The notes under the pieces were generated by a model. It searched no databases. It was not told the origin of the DNA and saw nothing but the letters and a program-made list of their open reading frames with translations. This document shows positions 28,912-38,470 of a DNA stretch of 49,695 nt, in pieces (the first letter of the stretch is position 1; the number at the start of each line of letters is the position of its first letter). The stretch is from Thalassospira lohafexi (lineage in GTDB: Bacteria > Pseudomonadota > Alphaproteobacteria > Rhodospirillales > Thalassospiraceae): contig NZ_NXGX01000013.1 in assembly GCF_002844275.1 (NCBI RefSeq), positions 1 through 49,695 on the forward strand. The letters run 5' to 3'. The position numbers were made by a program, and so were the translations under genes.

Positions 28912-29040
28912 GAGAATGGGAGTGGGAGAATCGCCTGGCGGCGATAATCACCTACTAAGATATGGTGTGATGGCGCAGAGGTCGCCTATCTAATGGGATA
29001 GTATTTGAGGTCTTTCGGATAGGTTTTGGCCGAGGGTACG
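28878..29040 (-). ncRNA. Candidate leftward small RNA ending at an orphan terminator
   Basis: Read leftward, GCCCCG (28911-28906) and CGGGGC (28890-28885), with an inner CCG/CGG pairing, are followed by seven T (28884-28878): a convincing terminator. Nothing annotated on that strand lies upstream of it before the divergent ilvD, so it must end a short transcript starting somewhere between about 28950 and 29240. The stretch can fold into further hairpins (TCGCC/GGCGA at 28930-28943, ATCAC/GTGAT near 28947-28971, CTATC/GATAG at 28986-29001). No convincing coding frame is seen. The 5' end given is a guess. Confidence 0.4.
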
Positions 29041-29238
29041 CTTGAGGCTTCCGAGCATCAAATGCACGTCCGTACTGATGAATGATATGGCTGGTGGTCT
29101 GGCACTTGGGTATCAATCGTGCCATATGATGGAATATGGCGAAATTTTCGGGCAAAAAACTGTCAAAATGCGCGAAGACTGTGCTAGAACGCACTCATAT
29201 CACGAAAACGCAATCCGCGAATAAGAGAGGTTCCTTCC

Positions 29239-31092
29239 ATGCCTGAATATAGGTCCCGTACAACAACACATGGCCGCAATATGGCTGGTGCGCGCGGCCT
29301 TTGGCGCGCCACTGGTATGAAAGACGAAGATTTCGACAAGCCAATCATCGCGGTCGTCAACAGCTTTACCCAGTTTGTGCCCGGTCACGTACACCTCAAA
29401 GACCTCGGTCAGATGGTCGCACGTGAGATTGAGGCCGCTGGCGGTGTTGCCAAGGAATTCAACACCATTGCCGTTGATGACGGTATCGCGATGGGCCACG
29501 ACGGCATGCTTTATAGCTTGCCGTCACGCGAAATCATTGCCGATTCCGTTGAATATATGGTCAATGCCCATTGCGCCGATGCGATGGTCTGCATTTCCAA
29601 CTGTGACAAGATCACCCCGGGCATGTTGATGGCGGCAATGCGCCTGAACGTTCCTGCGGTGTTTGTTTCCGGTGGCCCGATGGAAGCAGGCAAGGTTACC
29701 ATTGATGGCAAAGAACGTCATCTTGACCTTGTCGATGCCATGGTCGAAGCCGCTGATCCGAATGTCTCGGAAGAACAGCTTGGCGTTGTTGAACGATCTG
29801 CCTGCCCAACCTGCGGCTCGTGCTCGGGCATGTTTACCGCCAACTCGATGAACTGTCTGGCCGAGGCGCTTGGTTTGGCTCTTCCGGGCAATGGCTCGGT
29901 GCTGGCAACACACGGCGCGCGTAAGGAACTGTTCCTTGAAGCGGCCCGCACGTCGGTCAAGCTTGCACGTCGTTATTACGAAGAAGAAGACATCGGTGCG
30001 ACCCCGCGCGGCATCGCAACGTTCGAGGCGTTCGAAAATGCCATGGCGCTTGATATCGCGATGGGGGGCTCGACCAACACCGTGCTTCATCTGCTGGCAA
30101 TCGCCAAGGAAGCCGAAGTTGATTTCACCATGACGGACATGGATCGTCTGTCGCGCAAGATTCCGTATCTTTCCAAAGTTGCCCCGAACCACCCGATGTT
30201 CCATATGGAAGACGTCCATCGTGCTGGTGGCATCATGCGTATTTTAGGTGAACTTGAACGCGCTGGTTTGCTCCATACCGACGTTTCGACGGTTCACGCC
30301 AAAACCATGGCCGATGCCCTTGAAAAATGGGACATCAAGCGCACGACGAATGACGCCGTTCACAAGTTCTTCCGTGCGATGCCCGGTGGCGTGCCCTCTC
30401 AGACAGCGTTCAGTCAGGAACGTTATTGGGATGACTTGGACCTTGATGAAAAAGAAGGTTGCATTCGTGACGTTGAGCACGCCTACAGTCAGGATGGCGG
30501 GCTTGCTGTTCTGTTTGGCAATATGGCGGTCAATGGTTGCGTCGTTAAGACTGGTGGCGTGGATGAAAGCATTCTGAAATTCACCGGCCCGGCCGTGATC
30601 TGCGAAAGTCAGGACGAAGCCGTCGCCAAGGTTCTTGGTGGTGAGGTCAAGGAAGGCGACGTTGTTGTCATCCGTTACGAAGGCCCCAAAGGCGGTCCGG
30701 GCATGCAGGAAATGCTCTATCCGACCAGCTATCTTAAGTCGATGGGCTTGGGCAAGGCGTGCGCACTGATTACCGATGGTCGTTTTTCGGGCGGGACGTC
30801 GGGGCTGTCGATTGGTCACGTTTCCCCCGAAGCAGCCGCTGGTGGGGACATTGCACTGGTCGAGCCGGGCGATACCATTGAAATCGACATTCCCAATCGT
30901 ACGATCAAAATCGCGGTCGATGATGCGGTGCTTGCCGCACGTCGCAAGGCGATGGAGGCCAAAGGCCCCGAAGCATGGCGTCCGGCCAAGCCGCGCAAAC
31001 GTAAAGTCACAATCGCCCTTCGCGCCTATGCTGCCATGGCAACCAGCGCTGATCAGGGTGCTGTCCGTGACGTAACACAGGTCGAATTTTGA
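29239..31092 (+). CDS. ilvD: Dihydroxy-acid dehydratase IlvD
   Basis: Iron-sulfur dehydratase forming 2-keto acids in isoleucine and valine synthesis. 617 residues, the usual length, starting [20 protein letters not shown]. The cluster cysteines lie in [12 protein letters not shown] and [18 protein letters not shown], and the conserved [20 protein letters not shown] segment is near the C-terminus. GAGAGG precedes the ATG. A terminator follows. The 524-base gap upstream (28715-29238) holds the candidate leftward RNA; no branched-chain leader peptide is evident on the ilvD strand. Confidence 0.97.
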   Translation: MPEYRSRTTTHGRNMAGARGLWRATGMKDEDFDKPIIAVVNSFTQFVPGHVHLKDLGQMVAREIEAAGGVAKEFNTIAVDDGIAMGHDGMLYSLPSREIIADSVEYMVNAHCADAMVCISNCDKITPGMLMAAMRLNVPAVFVSGGPMEAGKVTIDGKERHLDLVDAMVEAADPNVSEEQLGVVERSACPTCGSCSGMFTANSMNCLAEALGLALPGNGSVLATHGARKELFLEAARTSVKLARRYYEEEDIGATPRGIATFEAFENAMALDIAMGGSTNTVLHLLAIAKEAEVDFTMTDMDRLSRKIPYLSKVAPNHPMFHMEDVHRAGGIMRILGELERAGLLHTDVSTVHAKTMADALEKWDIKRTTNDAVHKFFRAMPGGVPSQTAFSQERYWDDLDLDEKEGCIRDVEHAYSQDGGLAVLFGNMAVNGCVVKTGGVDESILKFTGPAVICESQDEAVAKVLGGEVKEGDVVVIRYEGPKGGPGMQEMLYPTSYLKSMGLGKACALITDGRFSGGTSGLSIGHVSPEAAAGGDIALVEPGDTIEIDIPNRTIKIAVDDAVLAARRKAMEAKGPEAWRPAKPRKRKVTIALRAYAAMATSADQGAVRDVTQVEF

Positions 31093-31131
31093 TCTGAGAT
31101 AAAGTTTCGGCCCATCTTGGGGACGTAAAAG

Positions 31132-31165
31132 CAAAGCGGGGTACCATTGGTGCCCCGCTTTGTTG
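31132..31165. terminator. Terminator between convergent ilvD and ald
   Basis: Fourteen-base arms CAAAGCGGGGTACC (31132-31145) and GGTGCCCCGCTTTG (31149-31162) with one T-G wobble and a three-base loop. Flanking A- and T-rich bases are modest, but its position between two gene ends suggests it serves both directions. Confidence 0.75.
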
Positions 31166-31183
31166 GTTAATGGGTATTTGTGA

Positions 31184-32299
31184 TCAGGAAAGCGCGTTTT
31201 CCAATGGCAGATGTTTGTATCCCAACGCATCAGCAACCGCCTGATAGGTCACCTGACCGGCATGGACGTTCAACCCGGCGGCCAGATGCGGGTCATCCTG
31301 ACAGGCCTTTTTCCAGCCCTTGTTGGCAAGTGCCAGGGTAAAGGGCAGGGTGGCGTTATTGAGCGCAAACGTCGATGTGCGCGCCACAGCACCGGGCATA
31401 TTGGCAACGCAATAATGCACGACATCATCAACGATATAGGTTGGATCGGCATGGGTGGTGGCTTTGGATGTTTCAAAGCACCCGCCCTGATCAATGGCGA
31501 CGTCAACAATCACCGAGCCCGGTTTCATTTTTGACAACTGATCTCGGTGGATCAGTTTCGGGGCGGCGGCACCAGGGATCAGCACGGCACCAACCACCAT
31601 ATCAGCTTCATAAACCAGCGCCTCGGTATCATCGATCGTGGCATATTGGGTTTTGATGCGCGGTCCAAACAAATCATCAAGATAGGTCAGGCGTTTGATG
31701 TTGCGATCAAGGATCGTCACATCCGCCCCCATGCCAGCCGCAATGCGTGCGGCATTGGTGCCGACAACACCGCCACCGATCACAACCACCTTGGCCGGGG
31801 CGACACCGGGCACACCGCCCAGCAACATGCCGCGTCCACCATTTGCTTTTTGCAGGGCCGCGGCCCCAACCTGTGGCGCCATGCGTCCGGCCACTTCGGA
31901 CATCGGGGCCAGAAGGGGGAGGCCGCCGTTACGGTCGGTCACGGTTTCATAGGCAATCGCGGTGACACCCGATTTCACCAGTCCGGCGGTCTGGTCCGCG
32001 TCCGGTGCCAGATGCAGATAGGTGAACAACAGCTGCCCATCGCGCAGCTGTTCATATTCGACTTTTTGCGGTTCCTTGACCTTGACCACCATCTCGGCAG
32101 TGGCAAAGATTTCTGAGGCCGTCCCGATGATTTCGGCACCAGCGGCGATATAGTCCGCATCACTGCACCCGATACCGTCACCGGCACCGGTTTCAATGAT
32201 AACCTTATGTCCATGCGTGGTGATTTCCCGGACCGAGACCGGGGTTAATCCCACGCGGTATTCATGGTTTTTGATTTCCTTTGGAACACCAATAAGCAT
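31184..32299 (-). CDS. ald: Alanine dehydrogenase
   Basis: NAD-dependent oxidative deamination of L-alanine to pyruvate and ammonia, or the reverse. 371 residues from the ATG at 32299 ([20 protein letters not shown]), with GGGAGAG upstream; a reading ten codons longer lacks support. Catalytic residues K75 (VKVKEP) and H96 (YLHLAPD) and the NAD-binding [12 protein letters not shown] loop are present. It is divergent from an Lrp/AsnC-type regulator, the arrangement of ald with AldR in several bacteria, suggesting control by alanine. Confidence 0.96.
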   Translation of the reverse strand: MLIGVPKEIKNHEYRVGLTPVSVREITTHGHKVIIETGAGDGIGCSDADYIAAGAEIIGTASEIFATAEMVVKVKEPQKVEYEQLRDGQLLFTYLHLAPDADQTAGLVKSGVTAIAYETVTDRNGGLPLLAPMSEVAGRMAPQVGAAALQKANGGRGMLLGGVPGVAPAKVVVIGGGVVGTNAARIAAGMGADVTILDRNIKRLTYLDDLFGPRIKTQYATIDDTEALVYEADMVVGAVLIPGAAAPKLIHRDQLSKMKPGSVIVDVAIDQGGCFETSKATTHADPTYIVDDVVHYCVANMPGAVARTSTFALNNATLPFTLALANKGWKKACQDDPHLAAGLNVHAGQVTYQAVADALGYKHLPLENALS

Positions 32300-32431
32300 T
32301 GCGTTCTCTCCCGACGAATGTGGTGACACTTGGGCTTCCCGCTGGCATGTCCGGCGGTGCCCCTAGCGCATTGCGCTATTTGGGTCAGGCTTTGCGCCTT
32401 CTTTTTTATTGTTTGTGCATGATACCCTAAA

Positions 32432-32477
32432 AATTGGGCAATTAATCTTCAATTCATGGTGAGTTTGGTGGTATAAT
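32432..32477 (+). promoter_or_regulatory. Candidate operator and promoter between ald and the Lrp-type gene
   Basis: AATTGGGCAATT (32432-32443) is a palindrome of five-base arms, of the AT-rich kind Lrp-family regulators favour. Downstream, TTCAAT (32448-32453), an 18-base spacer and TATAAT (32472-32477) could be the regulator's promoter, about 48 bases before its ATG. Confidence 0.4.
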
Positions 32478-32525
32478 TGCTAGATAATTTTAAAAAATAA
32501 CCATGTTATCAGAGGAATATTCGAA

Positions 32526-32984
32526 ATGCAGATTGATGAACGTGATCGCATGATCTTGCGCCTGCTGCAGCGAGACGGGCGCATCAGCAACGCCGAACTG
32601 GCCGAAAAAGTGAACCTGTCAGCATCGGCATGTCTGCGCCGTGTGCGCCTGCTCGAAGAAGCCGGGTTCATTGATCATTATACGATGTTGCTCAACCCGG
32701 CCCGCATCGGTAAGCCGGGCAACGCGTTCGTCAATATCTCCATCACCCGCCAAACCCGCGAAGCTCTGGAAACTTTTGAAAAAGAAGTCCAGAAGGTGCC
32801 CGAAGTTGTCGAGTGCTACTTGCTGGCCGGGCAAAGCGACTATCTCGTGCATGTGGTCTATAGCGACACCAGCGACTACGAACGCATCCACAGCGAAGTC
32901 CTCACCCAACTTCCCGGTGTTGAACGGGTGCAAACCATCATCACCCTGCGCGAAGTCAAACGCACCACCGAACTGCCAGTCTGA
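32526..32984 (+). CDS. Lrp/AsnC-family regulator, probable AldR
   Basis: 152 residues: N-terminal winged helix-turn-helix (about 1-55, ERDRMILRLLQRDGRISNAELAEKVNLSASACLRR in two parts) and a C-terminal RAM ligand-binding domain (about 65-145) containing GQSDYLVHV, the amino-acid-sensing loop. Position divergent from ald makes control of alanine dehydrogenase by alanine the likely role, as in known AldR systems. Its stop shares a TGATCA palindrome with the stop of the facing protease gene, leaving no space between them. Confidence 0.9.
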   Translation: MQIDERDRMILRLLQRDGRISNAELAEKVNLSASACLRRVRLLEEAGFIDHYTMLLNPARIGKPGNAFVNISITRQTREALETFEKEVQKVPEVVECYLLAGQSDYLVHVVYSDTSDYERIHSEVLTQLPGVERVQTIITLREVKRTTELPV

Positions 32985-34082
32985 TCAGTCGTCACAAGCC
33001 GATTTAAGGGCCTGCCAGTCTTGGTCGCTGATATCAACGGCCCCTGTTGAGGGGCCATTTTCAAATTGTGCGATACGCGCTTCCATATCCGGGTGGGAAC
33101 TAAACATCTCGGGCAAGTCGAGCCCGTGTGCTCCATCTTTCAGAGTTTTGTTGAGCTTGCCAAACAGGACCGCGGTATCTGTCATGCGGATGTTGGCGCG
33201 CTCCATGGTCTCAAATGCGAACTGATCAGCTTCGCGTTCCATGTCACGGGTATATCCCTGTTGCAGGATAAATTCCGCCGGGACCATCGCCGAACCACCA
33301 CTGATCAGACGGATCAACTGGGTAACGGCGATGTTGGAAAACATGTTGCGCAGGCCATGGTGCTTTTCGCTGTGCCCGATTTCATGGGCTAGGACTCCGG
33401 TAAAGGCTTCCTGACTTTCCATAATGTCGAGAAGACCGGAAAATACCAGAACTTGACCACCGGGGAGGGCAAGCGCATTGGGAATATTGCTCCGCACAAA
33501 GGTGACGTCGTAGTCATACTCAAATGGTGTGCTGTTGCTGAGTTGGGCAACGATTTGTTGCACTGCCCTATCTGCCGCGTTTTTGGGGGTGCAGACCGCA
33601 AAGTCGTCCTCAAGCTGTTCCAGTGCAAACAGGATTTGCTCACGCCCCGCCTTGCCAAGAGCGATTTCCGACTGCCGTGGATAATGATCAGCCACAAGGT
33701 TTACCGCCACCGGCACACCAAGCCAGATGGTAAGCCCCACCAACACCGTAAAACCAACAATGCCAGAAATCAGGCGCGTTATAGACTTGCGCGATGCCTC
33801 GTCTACGGCAACTGCCGGCGAACCATGTCGGAGTGCGTCGGCAACCGAACTGGCGTCTTGTGCATCAAACACAATTCGCATGCCGTTATCTTGGGCGCGA
33901 CGCAGGCGTAGCGGGCGGTTGGTTTCGGGTTTCTCGCATAAAAGCAAATCCTGACGGGCAATTTTGCAAATCTCGCCGTCAGGATCGTCAATCAGGACGT
34001 CACGGTCATCGATGATGACCGTGACGTTTTGGGCTGCGGATGTCTTCCCGTCAAAGTAACGGGCAGTGACGTTAAAGCTCAT
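32985..34082 (-). CDS. M48-family membrane metalloprotease
   Basis: 365 residues. The N-terminal 95 or so residues are a cytosolic domain of unknown function, followed by one membrane helix (about 103-130) and a zinc-peptidase domain with HEIGH at 233-237 in LAHEIGHSEKHHG and the downstream EREADQFAFE carrying the third zinc ligand. The arrangement suggests an anchored periplasmic protease similar to BepA/Oma1-type M48 enzymes. It lies 10 bases after the DUF898 membrane protein gene and is probably co-transcribed with it. Confidence 0.9.
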   Translation of the reverse strand: MSFNVTARYFDGKTSAAQNVTVIIDDRDVLIDDPDGEICKIARQDLLLCEKPETNRPLRLRRAQDNGMRIVFDAQDASSVADALRHGSPAVAVDEASRKSITRLISGIVGFTVLVGLTIWLGVPVAVNLVADHYPRQSEIALGKAGREQILFALEQLEDDFAVCTPKNAADRAVQQIVAQLSNSTPFEYDYDVTFVRSNIPNALALPGGQVLVFSGLLDIMESQEAFTGVLAHEIGHSEKHHGLRNMFSNIAVTQLIRLISGGSAMVPAEFILQQGYTRDMEREADQFAFETMERANIRMTDTAVLFGKLNKTLKDGAHGLDLPEMFSSHPDMEARIAQFENGPSTGAVDISDQDWQALKSACDD

Positions 34083-34092
34083 GTTTCATCCA

Positions 34093-35499
34093 CTAAATTC
34101 CACCAAGATCAAATGCCTCTGCCAATCCTTCGCCAGTACGTGGGATGTTCTGGGCTTCGGCGTTGGCATGAAGGTCGGTAATTTGCCCCTGATAACCCAT
34201 CGATGAAATGTCCGCAGCCAACATCGAATGGACGAGGAAGGTAAACCCAGCAATGTTAAGGGCCGGGGCAATCACAAGCAGAGTTATGATTGCCGGGACC
34301 AAAATCATCATGCCCTTTTCCTGCGAGGTAAGGCCAGCCGTCGGATTAGATAGCAAAATCACATATGCACCACCAAAAACCCAGACAAGTACTGCAATAA
34401 CAATCACCACCAGCAATGAGACGCCCAAGAACCGCAAGATGATATTGATGTATTGTGACGTCTGCAGGTTACTTGAAAACCGAATGGCGCCCATTTCTGT
34501 GCAATCGGCCTGATACCGGAAAAGCCAGACATTATAATTCAGGAAAATGAAAGCGACCCCGAAATAGGCGATCACTCCTGCCGTAATCGGAAGCCAGATC
34601 ATACTAGGTCCCGAGGCAACAGCACTTAGGGCAAGGACGCTGCCAACGACCAGAACCAATATTGCCCAGCTTTTGAGCCAGCGTTTGAAAGCAGCACCGA
34701 ACGTGCCATTGAAGCGCGCCTGCGTATCACCGATCCATGTGTTGTCGGTTTGATAACGGGTGGTGGTAATGAAGCCAAGCGGCGCAAGAAGACCGAGCGA
34801 CAAAAGTGTTACGATTGAGGTGCCAAACCCGATCAGGGCATATTTGAATGCTGATCCACTAAGACGTGCACGAATGCCACGCCAGAATGTCCGGCTGTAG
34901 CGATACCGTGTAGCGCGATAGGTTGCGACAAAGAACAGGAACGCAACAGCAATATAAGTAAAGATCATCGGCAACATCATAAGATGTGCCGGCAACATCG
35001 ATCCGATGAAATTAAGGGCCAGAATGACAGGCACAAGAATGAGCGTCACAATGACAAAGCCAAGGAACAGTTCCAACCCGCGCCCGGTATATTCAAGGGC
35101 GTCGCCGTCAATGACGATGTTGCTCCAGATATAGCGCCGCATGCGTGTTTTGGCCCAAAACCGGAAAATGCCCAGTGTCAGTATGGTCCATAACGTGTTC
35201 CAGCAACACAATTTCAAGACGTCTTGCCAGCGTCCGAAATATGAGATGTCACCGGGTTGTCCATGCGATGGTGCGCCGTCTGACGGTCCGTTGCCCCACG
35301 GTTGGCCTGTATGGGGTGGCTCATTGCCGCCAGTTCCCGATGTGGTCGGTCCTTCCATGTAAACCGGATGATCTTGTGAACTGGCAGTATTCTGCGAAGT
35401 GACATCATCGTAAATGTTCGCGGTGGGTTCTGATGTCGAATTTTCAGATAGAAGTTTATTTGGGCCGTCATTTCGCGGCCCGGTGTTTTCTGTGCTCAT
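34093..35499 (-). CDS. DUF898 (YjgN-like) multi-pass membrane protein
   Basis: 468 residues from the ATG at 35499, chosen because GAGGGG lies directly upstream; an in-frame start 11 codons earlier lacks this. A hydrophilic Asn/Gly/Pro-rich N-terminus (about 1-95) leads into the DUF898 core with SYFGRWQDVLKLCCWNTLWT, TLGIFRFWAKTRMRRYIW and about nine or ten hydrophobic segments. The family has no established function. It is directly followed by an M48 protease gene; this pairing suggests the protease and membrane protein act together. Confidence 0.87.
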   Translation of the reverse strand: MSTENTGPRNDGPNKLLSENSTSEPTANIYDDVTSQNTASSQDHPVYMEGPTTSGTGGNEPPHTGQPWGNGPSDGAPSHGQPGDISYFGRWQDVLKLCCWNTLWTILTLGIFRFWAKTRMRRYIWSNIVIDGDALEYTGRGLELFLGFVIVTLILVPVILALNFIGSMLPAHLMMLPMIFTYIAVAFLFFVATYRATRYRYSRTFWRGIRARLSGSAFKYALIGFGTSIVTLLSLGLLAPLGFITTTRYQTDNTWIGDTQARFNGTFGAAFKRWLKSWAILVLVVGSVLALSAVASGPSMIWLPITAGVIAYFGVAFIFLNYNVWLFRYQADCTEMGAIRFSSNLQTSQYINIILRFLGVSLLVVIVIAVLVWVFGGAYVILLSNPTAGLTSQEKGMMILVPAIITLLVIAPALNIAGFTFLVHSMLAADISSMGYQGQITDLHANAEAQNIPRTGEGLAEAFDLGGI

Positions 35500-35880
35500 A
35501 TGCCCCTCGGTCTCTAATTGGGTGTCTTTCAAGCTGTCGTGAAAGTTCTCTGATTTTTCAGATGTTTATTCCCCCAAATTCATTTTATCGCTCTTTAATG
35601 AGGGGCGCACTCACTCAAAAGGTTAGGCAAAGACACCTTCTGGCAGGGCGACTCGGCGTAAAAATGGACAGATATAATGAATTTGTTCAGATTTGATCGT
35701 TATGGTTGATGTTATATGACCTTTATTCATTTATTTTTAGTGCGGTCATAGGGGCGAAGCGATTGTTTTCCCGATGTTTCATAAATTTTGTCTATTTAAT
35801 TGGGTCACGTGATTTGACTTTGAGGTGAATTAATATGCAATAATATGTGTCAGGGGAAAAATGTTGGGGGAAGACATTTT
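35500..35880. other. AT-rich divergent intergenic region, DUF898 and TetR genes
   Basis: 381 bases without a gene. I see a short hairpin-forming CTTTC/GAAAG pair near 35527-35546, a TATAAT at 35673-35678 without a matching -35 box, a TTGACT at 35814-35819, and the palindrome TGAATTTGTTCA (about 35678-35689) that could be a TetR-family operator. None is strong enough to call separately. Confidence 0.4.
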
Positions 35881-36597
35881 ATGGAACAAGAAAATCTTGT
35901 TCGGGCGCGTAGCCACGAACAGAAATTGCAGCGTCGTGCGGATATCCTGGATGCCGCACGCGAACTTTATCTTGAAGGCGACGGCACCTTGCCGTCCGCG
36001 GCCGAGGTTGCGCGTAAGGCAAACCTCGCTAAAGGTACGCTGTATCTTTACTTCTCAAGCAAGGAATCGCTGTTTCTTGAAGTGCTTCGGCACTTTCAGA
36101 AAGGCTGGTTTGAGAACAATCTTGATATCATTGATCAGGAAGCCTTGCGGCGTCCCGAAGACCGGGACTCAACGCGGGTTGCGCGACAGTTTGTCGACTA
36201 TCTCGTGAAGAACGAGAAATTCCTGTATCTGGCATCTTTGTCACAAGGCGTTCTGGAATCGGGTTCTGATGATGAAATGGTTGTCGGTCAGCGGCGTTTT
36301 CTGGCATCCATGGTTAAACGTACCGCCGATGCCTTGGCCGAGCTTTATGAAATCACGCCAGATGAAGCCAATAAGCTGATGCGCTCATCCTATGCGCTGG
36401 TCATTGGCCTGTGGCAAATGTCGCAGTTGCCCGACCGGGTCAAGAAGCTGATGGAACAGAACGCGCTCAACAACCTGATTATTGATTTTGCCGAGGCCGC
36501 AGAAGAAGCGGTTGTAAGCTATTGGCGGGTTGTTGCACCGGGCATGAAATGCCGTGAAATGATGCGTCGCGCCAGCGAAGGCATGACCGTCAAGTAA
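35881..36597 (+). CDS. TetR-family transcriptional regulator
   Basis: 238 residues from the ATG at 35881, with GGGGGAAG (35866-35873) as ribosome-binding site; a longer frame from 35845 bypasses it. The N-terminal helix-turn-helix domain (about 8-60) shows RRADILDAARELYLEG and the recognition region ANLAKGTLYLYFSSKESLF. The C-terminal ligand-binding part is unlike any I can name. It lies between a membrane/protease pair and the polyamine genes and could regulate either or itself. A strong terminator follows. Confidence 0.9.
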   Translation: MEQENLVRARSHEQKLQRRADILDAARELYLEGDGTLPSAAEVARKANLAKGTLYLYFSSKESLFLEVLRHFQKGWFENNLDIIDQEALRRPEDRDSTRVARQFVDYLVKNEKFLYLASLSQGVLESGSDDEMVVGQRRFLASMVKRTADALAELYEITPDEANKLMRSSYALVIGLWQMSQLPDRVKKLMEQNALNNLIIDFAEAAEEAVVSYWRVVAPGMKCREMMRRASEGMTVK

Positions 36598-36629
36598 CGT
36601 CGCGATAGTACAAAAATACCCCTAAAACG

Positions 36630-36666
36630 AAAGCAGCGCCCGACATAACGGGCGCTGCTTTTTTAT
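36630..36666 (+). terminator. Rho-independent terminator after the TetR gene
   Basis: Thirteen-base perfect arms AAAGCAGCGCCCG (36630-36642) and CGGGCGCTGCTTT (36649-36661) around a six-base loop, then more T. It may also serve the convergent potI transcript. Confidence 0.88.
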
Positions 36667-36698
36667 TGGTTTTATCACGGCCTTTTAAAGGCTGTGCG

Positions 36699-37532
36699 TT
36701 AGGCTTCCTCAGTCGAGGACGCCCGGCTGCGGTTGCGCTCAGACCGCAGGATCAGCAGGCTGGAAATCAGGATCATCGCCGACACCGCCAAAATGATCAG
36801 GGTCGCCAATGCGTTGATTTCCGGCGAGACCCCAAGCCTTACCGATGAGAAGACTTTCATCGGAAGGGTGGTCGATCCGGGGCCAGCGACAAAGCTTGCA
36901 ATCACAAGATCATCAAGCGACAGGGTAAAGGACAAAAGCCACCCGGCCAAAAGGGCAGGCAGGATCATCGGCAAGGTAATGACAAAGAAGATCTTTGCCG
37001 GTTTCGCCCCAAGATCCATGGCCGCTTCTTCGACCGATGTATCCATGCCCGACAGGCGCGATTGCACAACAACTGCAACATAGGCGGCACAGAATGTTGT
37101 ATGGGCAATCGTGATCGTCGAAATACCACGTCCTGCAGGCCATCCCACCATTTGCTCAAGCGTCACAAACAGCAATAGCAGCGAAAGGCCGGTGATGACT
37201 TCGGGCATGACCAATGGTGCGGCAATCATGCCTGAAAACAGCGTGCGGCCCTTAAATCGGCCAAACCGCGACATGACAAGCCCGGCAGGCGTGCCAAGGG
37301 CCAAGGCGAGTGTCGCCGACATCACCCCAATGCGCAGGCTGTTCCAGGCGGCATCAATCATGCCGTCATTGGAAAACAGCGATACATACCATTTGGTCGA
37401 AAATCCGGTCCAGACGGTGACGAGTTTGCCCTCGTTAAAGGAATAAATCATCACCAGCAGGATCGGCACATAGAGAAAGGCAAAACCAAACACCAGTGCG
37501 GACAACAGGAAGGTAGATCTTTTACCGCTCAT
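36699..37532 (-). CDS. potI: Putrescine ABC transporter permease PotI
   Basis: Inner-membrane permease of the PotFGHI putrescine importer, 277 residues from the ATG at 37532, which overlaps the potH stop (ATGA) and follows GGAGGAG. About six membrane helices, and the EAA-loop (EEAAMDLGAKPAKIFFVITLP) that docks on the ATPase PotG. It is the last gene of the leftward cluster puuA-like, potF, potG, potH, potI. Confidence 0.92.
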   Translation of the reverse strand: MSGKRSTFLLSALVFGFAFLYVPILLVMIYSFNEGKLVTVWTGFSTKWYVSLFSNDGMIDAAWNSLRIGVMSATLALALGTPAGLVMSRFGRFKGRTLFSGMIAAPLVMPEVITGLSLLLLFVTLEQMVGWPAGRGISTITIAHTTFCAAYVAVVVQSRLSGMDTSVEEAAMDLGAKPAKIFFVITLPMILPALLAGWLLSFTLSLDDLVIASFVAGPGSTTLPMKVFSSVRLGVSPEINALATLIILAVSAMILISSLLILRSERNRSRASSTEEA

Positions 37533-38470
37533 GACTGGCGCTCCTCCTGCTTGGTCTGGATATGCTGGAACCACATGATCGGGACGACCAGGAACACCAG
37601 CATGGCAATCGCCACAGCCGATGCAATCGGCCAGTCACGGTTGGCAAAGAACTCGTTCCAAAGCGTTCGCCCGATCATCAATGTATTGGGTCCGCCCAGA
37701 AGTTCCGGGATGACGAATTCACCAACCGACGGAATAAACACCAAAAGCGATCCGGCCAGAACGCCCGGCATCGATAAGGGCAGGGTAACCTTAAGGAAGG
37801 CCTTCCATGGCTTGCAGCCAAGATCAAGTGCGGCCTCAATCAGGCTGACATCCATTTTTTCCAGTGTGGAATAAAGCGGCAGGATCATGAACGGCAAATA
37901 GGTGTACACGATCCCGACAAAAACAGCCCCCTCTGTCTGGCGCATGATCAAGGGCTCGGTGATGATGCCCGTCCACAGAAGGAACGCGTTGATCAATCCT
38001 TCGCGGTCCAGAATGCCGATCCACGCATAAACACGTATCAGAAAACTGGTCCAGAACGGCAAGATCACCAGCATCAAAAGAATACTGCGAACCGACCCGC
38101 GCGCACGGGCAATGCCGTACGCCATCGGATAGCCGATCAGAAGCGTGATGACGGTCGAAATCGCCGCAATCCGGATCGAATTGAGATAGGCCGTGGCATA
38201 AAGGTTATCAGACAGCAGGAACAGATAGTTCCCGAAGTTCAGCGTGACAGTCACGCCTTCTTCGATCCAGTCAAACAGCGAGCTATAGGGCGGCTGGGCA
38301 TATTCCGCCATGGCAAAACTGATCTTGAGAACGATCAGGAACGGCACAAGGAAAAATAGAAACAGCCAGACATAAGGAATGCCAATCACCAGCACGCGAC
38401 CGTGCTTGATCATCCAGCGGTCAAATCGTTGCTTTAAGCTAAGAGACTTCTCTGGTGTGTCACTGGTCAT
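37529..38470 (-). CDS. potH: Putrescine ABC transporter permease PotH
   Basis: Second permease of the importer, 313 residues from the ATG at 38470 (MTSDTPEKSLSLKQRF), overlapping the potG stop. A cytoplasmic N-terminus of about 30 residues precedes six membrane helices; the EAA-loop is EAALDLGCKPWKAFLKVTLP. Longer upstream readings lie inside potG. Tight overlaps on both sides show coupled translation of potG, potH and potI. Confidence 0.92.
   Translation of the reverse strand: MTSDTPEKSLSLKQRFDRWMIKHGRVLVIGIPYVWLFLFFLVPFLIVLKISFAMAEYAQPPYSSLFDWIEEGVTVTLNFGNYLFLLSDNLYATAYLNSIRIAAISTVITLLIGYPMAYGIARARGSVRSILLMLVILPFWTSFLIRVYAWIGILDREGLINAFLLWTGIITEPLIMRQTEGAVFVGIVYTYLPFMILPLYSTLEKMDVSLIEAALDLGCKPWKAFLKVTLPLSMPGVLAGSLLVFIPSVGEFVIPELLGGPNTLMIGRTLWNEFFANRDWPIASAVAIAMLVFLVVPIMWFQHIQTKQEERQS

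Noticed and set aside
28955..29194. 79-codon leftward frame upstream of ilvD
   Set aside because: Composition not protein-like and no ribosome-binding site; a non-coding transcript explains the terminator better.
30244..31236. 330-codon frame antisense to ilvD
   Set aside because: Complement of conserved ilvD coding sequence.
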